Origin: Acanthaster planci | Taxonomy: Eukaryota > Echinodermata > Asteroidea > Valvatida > Acanthasteridae | Assembly: GCF_001949145.1 (NCBI RefSeq) | Contig: NW_019091396.1 | Span: 414,320-478,319 of the forward strand | Length of the DNA stretch: 64,000 nt | Reading direction: 5' to 3' | Shown: positions 1-11,313 of the stretch, piece by piece | Position numbering within the stretch: position 1 is the stretch's first letter | Layout: every line of letters starts with the position of its first letter | The notes under the pieces: model-generated | Told to the model about the DNA's origin: nothing | Database searches by the model: none | Seen by the model: only the letters and a program-made list of their open reading frames with translations | Position numbers and translations under genes: made by a program

Positions 1-3000
1 TGGGTCAGCATGGCCGAACCACGGACGATGGGTAACTCCATCGTCCCACCGTCCTTATCTGTGTACAAGAAGTTAGCATACATCTCCCCAAAGTCCGTTA
101 GGACCGGTTCTCCGGTGTTTACGATCCCTAAACGAACTCCTGACGACCCTGCAATAAAAACAAGTTTAACGACTATGCTCTCTAGAGATTTCCCTTACAA
201 CTTTGCCTGGTGCAATTCAGGTTATCGAAATAGGATGGCGAAGTTCTGTCACATCGATCTTTAGGGCGGAGTTTGCTTAATCTCATGAACGTTCACGACT
301 TTATAGAACGCCAATTTGAAAGAAACTGTAATTCATACATTCTTGACTTTTGTACTTCATTTTAAATGCAACGTACTTCAAGAGCTGCGAAGATTCCCGA
401 CCGACGTTAGTGTCGTCACAGGAAATCCGTTCCCTGTTTGATTTCAGTTTGCTCATTAGAGGTCATGTCGCCAAGGAGGATTTTTTAGGACAAGTCTTAT
501 ATCACGTGAGAACACTTAGGGCCTACAATTGTGCTGTTATGTTTCACTGTAGAGAAGAGGCTGCTTATCTTTGTAACGCAAAAACGGCGAGGGAGTTACG
601 ATCATTGGTTGACTTTGTAGCTGCAGGTTTGATAACTCACCAGTGAAGGCTGCTAAGGGTGCTCCATCAGGACCAGATGCTATTTGCTTCATGTTAGTGC
701 CCAGGGATACCACCTTCTCCCAAGGCGCCCCAGCCCTCCCCGGCGTTAGCTGGTAAAACGGATCTTGCCGGTCCGTGTGGTTCCAGCGGTCCAGGGTGAA
801 TGCGTCGTAGGTGATTCCATCGTCCGTTATTAACGCGGAGGGGGGGAATTGACGGATGGGCGTGAGCGGTCCATGATTGATCTGGTTGCAGGCAAAGTCT
901 CCTGTGGGCAGCCCCCCTGACATCTCGCAAGCTGCCGGTGCGCTGCGGCGGCGCCACTTCGTCAAGTAGTGTGGAAACGTTGAAGTATATTCGGGGATCC
1001 ACGGTAGATAATGCAGTGTCTTGCAGCAGGGTGCACGTCACAGGAAGCCCCCCATATTCTGGACTCCAAAACAATGGTGGTGGTTGTTTTCAACAAGACA
1101 GTAGCAGTCTGTGACTTAATAGGAATAACAGTGGCGCATATAGGATTTGTAGCAGGGAGCGGGGCCGGACCAGAATTACCTCCGAGTAGCTCAGGATACT
1201 CCAGCCTCTACCTCGAAGATATGGGGCTCGAGCCCCATCCCCACCCCGCTCCAAGTGCGCCACTACAGAGGTATGTTAGTTCTTCATCGAAACCAGTTTA
1301 GCTTCCAAGAACATTTTCGCAACACGTTTATAGATTCACATTTCAGGCAAATGATATTGACAAGATAGCTGAAACACAATTCAAACTGTATAAATCATAT
1401 GAATTTTTGTCACAAATAATTTAGGCCTAATTACTTGACGGTGAGGTGTTAGCTAGCATATACAAAAATTTACAACGGGGTTAATTCCGTGTAATGACGG
1501 CATGGATAACTGTTTTGTACCATTAGGTCCATAATCGTGAGAGATCAGGTTGTTATTTTTATTTCGGTGGGATTGATGGAATGAAACTACCAGGAGTATC
1601 ATGCACGTTTCAGTTCGACCCTTTTCCTCACAGATCTTAGATGATAGTTCTCTCTAGTCCAAAAATATTCCTGCATGATTCTGTGACTTTAAAATCATGT
1701 ATTTCCATAGTCCTAGGATCTTCCGTTTTACAGAGGCAAATTGTCCTGGAATTTATATACCCTTCCCAAAGAAGATGACACCTTAGGTAAAATCTCGGAT
1801 AAGAGATAAACATACACGTCGAGCTATATTTTGGTAAAATGTGTGTCACATAGGGAATTACTGAAAAACGTATCAGTGGATTTGAATAATAAACAAAGTG
1901 TGGTGAATACGTGTATACATTTGAATCACAACATCAGGTGGTGTGACCCATTTTGTTTGGGTATAATTATCACCAAATGGCGTTAGAAAGTAATAATTAC
2001 TTATTAATGGGAAGACTGGAAAAACGTTATCTTCCAATTTTTTCAAGATCGAAGTACGTGCACAATCCCTCATTTTGTTCTAAAAATTCATTTTATTCGT
2101 CGTCTTTCAAAAATAAGCGGATAAACCCAACACAAAAACAAAGTTCGAAAATTGAGGGCAAATAAACAATGTATTATGGCATGGTTTAGATAATTATACG
2201 GTAACAGTATTTTGTCATTGGAATCACTAAATTGGAAATTAAAGCAGTAACAAGATCAGAATTAAATGGATTGTTTACAATGGATTACAAATCCATTGGA
2301 TGGATTACAAATACTGAAAACATTAAAGCAGGTGAAGTGCACTGACAGACAACTAGAAAAATGTTGGTGCATTGCATGTTTCCAAGCGTGGACAAAACCT
2401 GTCATCGAAAAAGACGTTGGATGTCCAGTTGTAAGAGAAACGTTCGGAGATGAGATTAAAGTTCTTGCAGAATTTCCGATGGACTGGATCGATTTGCACA
2501 TGGATTGTCCGACGTTTCTTGTGGTTCCACGGAAAAGCCTTACAATAAGTCTAAATCAAATGGCTCATGTCGTCGGAAATAAAACACGCTTGAATGGAGA
2601 CCACTGCCTAGCGGCTGTAGCTTTTCCCCATAGACACGTGTTATAATCTCTGCCGCAGCCACAGCCATAACCATGGGATAAGCCTATATAATTCACTTAT
2701 TTTTGAGACGACTAAAATGTCTGGTTATTTCCGCTATTTTCGGTTCAAAAGTGCTGAAAATAACCCGACATTTTAGTCATCTCTACAGTAACTTATGTAT
2801 TTGAAATTTGTTGTTTTCCTGCCTCGCATTAAAACGGTTCCCTTCTAGAATGTAGAAAAGAGAGTCGCAGTGGCGATTAAGAAAACGTACTTAATACAAC
2901 TATTGAGTATAAATGAAGTTGTTAGGTACCACATCCTTGCCACTTTGTGTCTGATGACGTAACCTGGTTCTGCGGGGGCGGGGGTTCGCCCCATTAAACT

Positions 3001-3479
3001 TGTCCTGGGTATCGCTTTGACGGTTATGGGCCACGAGAATAAAACACCTCTCGACAGAGAGAGCGAAGATTGGTCGACAGGGACTACATTATACATTCTG
3101 AAATAGTCCTGCATCGCCCTGTAAGGGTGGTGCGGACAAAATGGGGCACACCCTCAGGTAAGATGGTCAAACCGGTCACAGCATGGCTACGCGATGACGA
3201 TGATTACGGAGCTATCATGGTCGAGTTTGTCTCACCGCCTGTGTTCTCATCATCAGGCAGAGGACCAGGGTTATTAATGCCAAAGTAGAGGATCACAGTG
3301 ATTGTTGTCAGCACCAGGGCTGTGGCGACGGCCAGCAGCACCCACTTCTGACACCTCTCTCGCCTCAGCTTGGCCTCTTTTTTCTTAGTGAGCTCTGGGT
3401 CCTCGAGTCCCTCGCTGATGGAGCTCCTCCGGTCGGTCACAACCTCACCGGCGTTACTCTCCGTCTCGGTTGCCGTCAT
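1..3479 (-). CDS. Type II membrane protein with GH81-like (endo-1,3-beta-glucanase-like) ectodomain, 5' part only
   Basis: Proposed coding exons, 5' to 3' on the minus strand: 3479-3236, 931-641 (or 1019-641, see findings) and 148-1, continuing beyond the window. The first exon starts at the ATG at 3479. It encodes a charged cytoplasmic stretch, a lysine/arginine cluster at residues 32-45 and one hydrophobic helix at about 46-67, so a type II signal anchor is likely. It ends in phase 1 at a GTGAGA donor. The second exon ends at GTGAGT in phase 1. The third follows TTTTTATTGCAG and reads in frame, giving NTGEPVLTDF and, further on, MELPIVRGSAML. The order 'VNTGEP..TDF' then 'P(L/I)VRGS' resembles the N-terminal beta-sandwich of glycoside hydrolase family 81. 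The catalytic part lies outside the window, so activity cannot be judged. The family call is from memory of motifs; the membrane topology is seen directly. Confidence 0.5.
2705..2783. repeat. Short hairpin repeat (fold-back MITE-like) in intron 1 of the GH81-like gene
   Basis: Two arms of about 30 bp, GAGACGACTAAAATGTC at 2705 and its near-perfect reverse complement ending at 2783, surround a roughly 18 bp loop. Only a few mismatches separate the arms. No coding content. Confidence 0.7.
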
Positions 3480-5090
3480 TGCTCGATCTCGTTGCACCTG
3501 ACTATCAACCCCCTGTTGTTACCTTGAGCTGCAGGATAATTACATGTCAAAAGTCAGTGCCAGGTTGGTAATTTGGTTTCGTATTCACGCATTTGGATTC
3601 TGGCAGCAATGGTGTTACGGGATCCACGGGGTACATGTATGGTTCTTGTAACTCGCTTTTGACGAAGTCAATAAATTTGATGTCACTGAAAACAACTGCG
3701 TGTGCCTTCATAGCTTATAGGTCAAATAATTATTCATCAAGGTATGCAGTTACTAATGAGCTTCTGCCACATTTTGTTACAAAATGTGAATGAAATTTCT
3801 CTAAAATGAGCCAAAAAGCCCGAGTAGAATTAAATGGACAAGTTTTTGCAGCAACACGTTTCACACAGTGAAGAGTGGCTGTATACGTGCAGTGATACAT
3901 TGAGGGAGGTGGTCGGGGGTTCTTGGGTTCCACCCTCAAAGTTGTCTTTTTAAATTTTTTGGAAGACGAGAAAACAGTGAATACACCTACATCTTAAACT
4001 ACTGGCACCGATATCACTGTGCATCCAACTCCCCTGTGGCGCCACCGCAGGAAAAGGTACTTGAGCATTTTGGGCTGTAGGGGGGTAAATTCTCCCTTCC
4101 CCACGTCATTATCCCGTGTGTAAGGAATATCACTGTGAGATGTAGTTCCCCCCTTTTAACGTTGTACTAGTTTCCAAGCTGTTGTTGTAGGCCTATAACC
4201 CATTCGACTGCTTTGAACGGTATAACTTCACATGTATTTCCACTCCTCAGCCGATATCGATACCAAGGTGGAATTAATGAACTGCATGCGTGCTGTGCAT
4301 CGCCCAGAAAAAGGCCTATTTCGTATCGATGGCGTAATGGCCTAGCTGTGTGAAATAAGACTTGGACATGACCTTGAAAGGCGTAACGTTCTGACTACTG
4401 TTGTGGTTTCTATTCTGACTAAAATCAGAGAGAGCATCACGGACAGATGACATACCGTGAATTCCCATTTACCAGAAAACGCGAGTTCAGGCTGCTGAAG
4501 TCAAACCAGGCTTTCGAGGATCTCATATCAGCTAGAGTTGTCTCCCTTATTTTTTACGAGTCAAGTACAAAGTCGCAACCTGGCCAATAACCATCGCTTA
4601 CTGAGCGGCGTGTGGGGTTTGCCTGTAGCTTCCTCAGCTCATGTTAAATTTCATAAAGTTTAGAAACTATTGCATTTTATTTTGTCCAGTTATGAAACCA
4701 TATTTTCCTGTTTTGATCACCAAAATCGGCGCACAAATGGAGTCAGTCGAAATCTTTGAGCTACGGAGTCGTTTGTGTGGGTCACAACCTACAGAGCACA
4801 CGTGTAAACTCCCGTTTTGCAAGTGTATGAATGATACAATAACATGGAGTTGTTTCACGCGATACATCATAAAATTAAATCAAACAGAAGAAAAAAAAAT
4901 GACAATCGTCTGTGTACACATTCTAACTTTGACCGTTCTTAAACGTTCAATGAATCCAGTGGAAAAAGGCCCTTCATTGATCACATCGTCAAGAAAATCG
5001 GATTACATTTTCTCGCGGACGTAAAACGGCGCTGACCACTGCTAAATACATGTATACCGTGCACAAGAATGAAGGTATCACATTTCTTGT
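3480..5090. other. Upstream flank of the GH81-like gene; no gene recognised
   Basis: This should hold the 5' UTR and promoter of the divergently placed minus-strand gene starting at 3479. I see no clear TATA box. Open frames here are short and cut by stops, and none resembles a known family. The stretch is ordinary mixed-composition sequence up to the inverted-repeat element at 5091. Confidence 0.5.
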
Positions 5091-7210
5091 TACGGCCGAT
5101 AATGTAACAATCGGTCAATAATGTAATACCAGCCGATAATGTAATAAAATTGGCCGATAATGTAATAACAATTGACCGACAATGTAACCACCCAAGCGAC
5201 CCATAATGTAATAAAAGCCAGCCAATAATGTAATAACACAAAACCAGCCGATAATGTAATAACACGCTGGCCGATAATGTAATAACCGTAGATTTGCTTG
5301 TTTTTTAAAAGGATTTGGGGGACTTAAGTTTTCTTCAAGTTTTCCTTGCAGATCTTTCTTATATTACCTTATTGCTTTTGAAGTGACCATTTTTCATTTT
5401 TTTTCATCAAATTATAATTGAACATGGATATCATCTTGTGCCAAGGTGTGTATTGCACTCAGATGAATTATGATGACCTCATTATACACAAATCCTATTC
5501 ATTTATTTAGTGTTGAGGTGATTTCAATTAAACATGCACAGTCACTCATTGGGCTTGGTTGGCATTTAAGGTGAAAACTTCAAAGCTCTATGCATGTATC
5601 TCCTTAAATACATGTCCCACTGGGTTGAAATTTTGCAAATTGCTGGATAGGGAAGTGTTGAGGACGAAATTGACATCATGTCATGAGGACGTCATCAGTT
5701 GACAAATCACTTGACATGAAAGGTGCTTCCTTTAAAGGCCCATATATTTTCTGAAAACTTGTCAAGTTGCATTAGGCCCTAAGACTTTGCAAACATCGCA
5801 AAAGGGATATGTTACAGACGAAAACTGACCTCATGTCACGATGACGTTATCAGTCGGGTGACATTAGAGGCGTATACTTTAAAGCCCTGTATCCTACATG
5901 TCTGACTGGCTTGAAACTTTGCAGGTAGTGCGAAACTGTTGTGTTTATACGAACACTAGCTCAATTTGATGAAAAGCTCATCACATCACTTGACAAAAGG
6001 GGCACATCTCAAAGCACTCATATCCTCTGAATAACATGTCTGATGGGGTTGAACCCTTGCATGCATTTTTCCTTTTTTATTTCAAGTTATACTTAGTTCA
6101 GATTTGTTTTCATTATTATTTTGGGGGACTCGCCACAACCCTTGCCTTATATCCATTTTTTTTAAACTCTTCCTTTGTGGTTTTTGTGTTGTCAATTTGT
6201 CAAGGTGAAGTCAAAGATAGACTTGAAGTGGTTCCATCACGTTGTTACTTCAAATTTTGCACAAAATGTTGCCAAGACTAGAGGGGAACATTGTGAATAG
6301 ATTAGCAAACGCGTTTGGTGCTTGCTGAAGATTCCCACGCAAACACGTCAATGCAAGAACGACGCGTCTTCTTTTGTAATCTACATTCTCAAGTTTGCCT
6401 GAATGTGTTTCAAGAAAATGCTAGCTTCTCCAAACCGACTTGTAATTTTACCTCAAAACTCAAACCATCACAAAAACAACACCATCACCATCAAACAAAA
6501 AAATAAATAAAAATGAAACACCGATCACTCCTCTTAGATAGAATTAAGTTACATTGTGGCTTTGTACACAAATTAAACAATAAACGACCTTGTAAAAACC
6601 ATATGCAATGCACAATATCGCTTTTCTTCACCACCCTAAACTTCCAAAGACTTACAGGACTTAATAATAGGCCTAACGGACTATCGGCGCCTCGCAGAAT
6701 GAATATAATACTCCCTGAGAAGCAAGCCTGCGTGCACCCCGGCAGGTCAGCATCCTTAACTCTCAGTTTAGCGGTATGCTGTGATTCATAGCCTCTAACC
6801 TCGAAAATAGATAAAAGTGAAAAATATCCATGCTACATACCTGTCAAAAACTCGTTCTGGCTCAAGCTACCCTCCTTGTCCACATAATTATGTTCTTGTT
6901 CTCATGGCTTGTTTTGAGCTTTCCATAGTTTTTCATAAGAAAGGTCTCCAGGGAAAACTCGAAGAAACCTAAGTCCCCCAAAGCCTTCTAAGAAACAAGC
7001 AAATCTACGGTTATTACATTATCGGCCTCAGTGTTATTACATTATCGGCCAGTTTTGGGTTATGACATTATTGACCGATTTTTATTACATTATGGGTCGC
7101 TTGGATTATTACATTGTCGGTCGATTGTTATTACATTATCAGCCGATTTCTATTACATTATCGGCACGTATTACATTATTGGCTGATTGTTACATTATCG
7201 GCCGTAACAC
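5091..7210. mobile_element. Non-autonomous DNA-transposon-like element with long terminal inverted repeats built of mirrored subrepeats
   Basis: The left end (about 5091-5375) and right end (about 6925-7208) are inverted copies of about 280-300 bp. The outer 200 bp of each arm is nine diverged copies of a 15-25 bp unit around GGCCGATAATGTAATA. The units appear in the same order in both arms with the same variants; for example the unusual unit with CCCAAGCGACCCATAATG on the left matches CATTATGGGTCGCTTGG on the right. The similarity continues inward through ACCGTAGATTTGCTTGTTT and a GGGGGACTTA block. The outermost 9-10 bp, TGTTACGGCC, are inverted at both tips. A target-site duplication is not clear. 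The inside has no transposase frame, so it would be mobilised in trans if at all. Confidence 0.75.
5573..6065. repeat. Degenerate tandem array inside the inverted-repeat element, about 4 units of 130-150 bp
   Basis: Units beginning near 5573, 5722, 5870 and 6003 share the order: CTTTAAAGCCC-like block, ATATCCT block, ACATGTC(C/T)(C/G)A(C/T)TGG, GTTGAAA(C/T)TTTGCA, then a TGACATCATGTCA-like block and CACTTGACA. They are strongly diverged. No conserved reading frame runs through them. Confidence 0.5.
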
Positions 7211-7675
7211 TCAGTCGTGCACTTGTCTTCGGAGTTCGGTTGTGTGTTTTGTGTTTATGGAAAATGGAGTTATTAATCATCAGTGTCACCTCCACGTATT
7301 GAGTGGAGTGGAGTTTGGCAGGCACCGAGAAGTTCCAGTTCGTTTTTCAAACTGTTTTCTTATTTTTAAGTGTTTCCGTGGCAAATAAAACAGCAAGGGA
7401 AACAGGTCTATGAAAGAAAAATTCAAAGATTAATTGGTTGATTAAAAAAGACTGGTTTCAGGATTATTCCAAGAAGGTTGCTGCCGTGAATAAGAGTTCA
7501 ATAAAAGCGAGGGGAAATGAGATTTGTCACGAGCATCGACAGGGCCACATCTCATTTCTTCTCACTGTTTGATTTTTAATACACAACGTCATGAACGAGG
7601 GTTCTGCTCACTGACGGGTTTCAATACAATTGGAATTGCTCTGTGCCCTGCATGGAGGGAACATTTTGGTTGATA

Positions 7676-8200
7676 GGGTGGACCAAGTATTCACGAAACT
7701 TCGCCATCAGAATTCTGCCCCTTATTGGGAGGGCAGACCAACGTATTCACCACACTGCGTTGTCCGAATTCTGCCCCTTATTGGAAGGGCAGATCAAAGT
7801 ATTTACTAAACATTAGTGTCAGAATTATGCCCCTTATTGGAAGGACGGACCAAAGTATTCACTAAACTTCCCTGTCAGAATTCTGCCCCATGGGGGACCA
7901 AGTATTCACTAAACTTCCCTGTCAGAATTCTGCCCCTGGGGGGACCAAGTATTCACTAAACTTCCCTGTCAGAATTCTGCCGATGGGGGACCAAGTATTC
8001 ACTAAACTTCCTTGTTCTATATCTGCCATTTGGAGGCCCATCAAATTATGCGCTGAACTTTGCTGTCAGAATCCTCAGTCTTCCTCATTGCAGGGCGGTA
8101 GAGTATTTGCTAAAATTCGCTTTCACAATTCTGCCCCTCACTGGGATGGCGGATCAAAGTATTCACTTAACATCGCTGTCGGAATTCTGCACTTTTCCTG
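7676..8200. repeat. Minisatellite, about 9 units of 48-60 bp
   Basis: Tandem units carry GGACCAAGTATTCACTAAAC followed by TTCCCTGTCAGAATTCTGCC and a variable C- or G-rich joint (CCTTATTGGAAGGGCA or CCTGGGG). The central three units (about 7850-8010) are nearly identical; the outer units are diverged. The open frame across part of the array only reflects the repeat. Confidence 0.8.
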
Positions 8201-9453
8201 TCGTGTTATAATTTGGGGGTTTTTTTTGGCAGTTTATTGAGGACAAAAACCACGTGTCAAGTACAGTTCCAGTTTAATCCATAGCTTTGAAGGGCACCTG
8301 TCAATTCTTGGGCTCTCATTCATGATGGTGCATCAACAGCCCCTGTATACTGGTTATGAGTACAAGTTCGAATCACTTTAGTCTTGGGTTTGATAAGTGA
8401 AATTATTTTTGCTTTGTTTGGCTAAGTTTTACCCCACGCCACTCCTAGGGAAATATGGAATGGTCAATACCTGCATTTAATTTTCAGGAATTTTTGAGAA
8501 ATGGTGGGTACATTTTGGCGGTATTCTATTTGAGTTCGAAAGGGGGCATGCTTGACTATCGTAAATAATGGTGACTTTTTGCACTGCCATTTTTATAAAT
8601 TGAATTCCGATATTAACTTGTGCCCAACGAGGCACGGGTTAACTAAAATGACAACATTTGTTTTCAGTCAGATCAAATTTAATTGTAACGTGAGTTACCG
8701 TGGGGGAAACCTGAATGGGCTTTGCACTTTAATATACAAAGCTTTGCAAAGGTTGTTAGCAGCTTTACCGGCGAGAATTTGGTCAAACCAAAAGCATTAC
8801 TGATCTGACATCAATTGCATGCCCAATGTCACCTTCTTTTGTTGAAATTCTTGCATCTAGCGATTGTTAGTTTAGTTGGAGTTTATTTCATCATTTTTGT
8901 GCTTGTGTATGTTCGGGCAGACCTGTTTGGTAAGTGATTGATGGATCAACCATTCACAAAAAAGACGGGCAGTTGCAACGCAATTTTTGTAACGTTGGGG
9001 TGACCCAAGAAAATTAATCCAACATATAAGTGGGACGTGAGAATTTCTCTTTGAAAATATCGAACTATTCTGCAGTTCAAAAGCAAACGAAATTTATTAT
9101 TATAACAATTTTTGAAATGAAAATGAATTTCCATCAATAGAATAGGGAGTCTAGTGCCGCCCGACTGTGTCACCCCTGGATCTGTTATTGTTGAATCATC
9201 AATAATGAACATTCACTCTACACGTCACTGCTTTTATATTGAGATCACTCAGATAGAAATGGACCCGGGCACGGTTGGGATCGGTTTCATTGTAGAAAAT
9301 TTGGGAAAAATGAGGATATAAATGAAAATAAATTAACATCAATCCTTTCGCTCACTGTATTCAAACATAGAATATTGCGTTGTGGGTTCTGCGCCCAGGG
9401 GCATGAAAAGAAAAAGTGGTGGGGGGGGGGGAAGCAAAAGTTATGCGGTGTTG

Positions 9454-9772
9454 NNNNNNNNNNNNNNNNNNNNNNNNNNNNNNNNNNNNNNNNNNNNNNN
9501 NNNNNNNNNNNNNNNNNNNNNNNNNNNNNNNNNNNNNNNNNNNNNNNNNNNNNNNNNNNNNNNNNNNNNNNNNNNNNNNNNNNNNNNNNNNNNNNNNNNN
9601 NNNNNNNNNNNNNNNNNNNNNNNNNNNNNNNNNNNNNNNNNNNNNNNNNNNNNNNNNNNNNNNNNNNNNNNNNNNNNNNNNNNNNNNNNNNNNNNNNNNN
9701 NNNNNNNNNNNNNNNNNNNNNNNNNNNNNNNNNNNNNNNNNNNNNNNNNNNNNNNNNNNNNNNNNNNNNNNN
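9454..9772. other. Assembly gap (319 N)
   Basis: A run of N preceded by a G homopolymer at about 9420-9431. Any reading frame crossing it has no meaning. Confidence 1.
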
Positions 9773-9877
9773 AGTAGAGCTTACCCGCTAGGCTAAGATA
9801 CTGTTGGTATTTGACGGGGTGAATTAAAGTCTCTTATAGCTACTGACCTGCACAAAGCTTTGGGAAAATAAAAAGTC

Positions 9878-9952
9878 ACCACTGGGATTCGAACCCACTG
9901 TCTAACGACCTGATACCCGGGAGCTTAACCACTCGACCATTTTAGAGATATT
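9878..9952 (-). repeat. tRNA-derived module with RNA polymerase III A and B boxes (copy A)
   Basis: On the minus strand, TGGTCGAGTGG (9939-9929) fits the A-box consensus TRGYNNARNGG and GGTTCGAATCC (9895-9885) fits the B-box. The two are spaced as in a tRNA gene. Acceptor and anticodon stems do not pair well, so this is not a functional tRNA. A second A-box match, TAGCCTAGCGG, lies at 9795-9785 beside the gap. This suggests tandem tRNA-like units, as in tRNA-derived SINE heads. Confidence 0.6.
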
Positions 9953-11313
9953 GCATTACGCGTGAAGGAGATGACAAAAGCATTAAGCTGCACAGAACGT
10001 TGCTGTGTAAAGGCTGCATAATTAAAACGCTACATCAATCCATCAAGCAGCAAAAATAAAATTCACAAAAACAATGGTCGTTAACATCACATGTTCTCCC
10101 TGACGGCTCCATAGTATTTTTAAATGAGCACCCATCAATACAGGCAAGTCTGCGGACGTCTGTACACCTGTTTACATACATGTCTGAACTCCTTGATTAT
10201 GTGAATGACACGCCATTTTTTCTTTCCTTTCCTTTTTGTGGGGGGGTGTTCGTCTGTTTTCTTTACCAGCATAAAATCGCAGCCGAAGCTTGAATCAGGA
10301 ACAAAAACGTTCTACTAAATAACATGCTATTTTGTGCACTGGATCTGATCTAGCCTATGGTGTATAGCTCTTTAGACACATTGTCCTATGTGAAGAGAAC
10401 CTCTTTACAGCAAATTCCTCCTTTATAAAGATGGGGTTGAATCATGGAGAAATGTCTCCATGGTTGAACAAGCACTTTTCCTTTCGTGTCATAATTCCTT
10501 TCCAGCATGCAGACCTTAAGTTGTCGTAGTTTCAGTTATGTGAAATGTTGATGTGATGTGCTTCTTTGTGTTCATACTTCTTTCTCATCAGTCACTTGGT
10601 TTTACAGTCCAAAGCTACATTGACACTTTCTTCACGGGATAGCGCTCATGAATATGGAAATACTCGTCAACATGAAAAACGGCAACGAAACACCCTTTGA
10701 AAATACTGAAACAAAAGTTGGAGGTAGGGTTAACTGCGACAGAAAGGTGCATTTGAAGGTTTGCATTAACACATATTGATTGCAGCTATCTTTTCTATAA
10801 AAAGTTGCGAATTCAGATTGTTAAAATGTAACTCGGGTGAAGATGGAAGATGGGTTGTCAGTCAATATTCAAACTTTATTTATAGACCATAAGATTATGT
10901 CATCGTTTATGCCATTTCGTAAGTCAGTCTGAGTACAAGCCAGTGTTGGACAAAGGTTTTGATTCTCAAGGCCAAGACTTTGACTCGCAAGCCTTAAGAC
11001 CAAGGCCAAGGCTTAATCCTCAAGGTCATGGCCCTGCAGTGTAAAGATAGAAGCTGTCACATTATAACACGACTTAATTATTGTCAAATTGGCAGATATT
11101 TCCGATGCCAGCCTACTTGTTATTTTATTACAGTGATATCAAGTAATAAGTACAATCCGCATGGCACGTGCTTAAGATAAAATCACGGCGTGGAACACTG
11201 GAAAGTGAGGTAATTTCCCTAGCGCATGTTCTCATAGACTTGATCACCAGTCCACACCATAGAAGGAATGATGATGTTCAACAATCCTGGCCAATATTGT
11301 TGGGACACGTGCG

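Larger units (their letters stand above)
8268..11313 (+). repeat. Dispersed duplication, copy A (about 3 kb)
   Basis: Collinear with 38799-41447 (copy B) from GTTTAATCCATRGCTTTGA at the left end to a TTGATCAC..GTCCACACCA block and an ATTGTTGGG(A/T)CACG block at the right end. Blocks aligned by eye look about 80-85% identical with small indels; about 350 bp near 10300-10650 in copy A has no counterpart in copy B. Both copies have an assembly gap at the same relative place. No intact coding frame is shared. It could be an old segmental duplication or two copies of a large non-autonomous mobile element. Confidence 0.75.

Noticed and set aside
2266-2646. 126-codon plus-strand frame inside intron 1 of the GH81-like gene
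   Set aside because: It has Cys/Trp-containing text but no recognisable domain, splice context or repeat relatives. It could be a relic, but I cannot support it as a gene.
9375-9796. Plus-strand frames across the first N gap, and similar ones at 39825-40178
   Set aside because: They are made almost wholly of N and carry no information.
9878-9952. Functional tRNA gene
   Set aside because: A and B boxes are perfect, but acceptor, D and anticodon stems do not pair properly in either copy, so it is listed as a tRNA-derived repeat.
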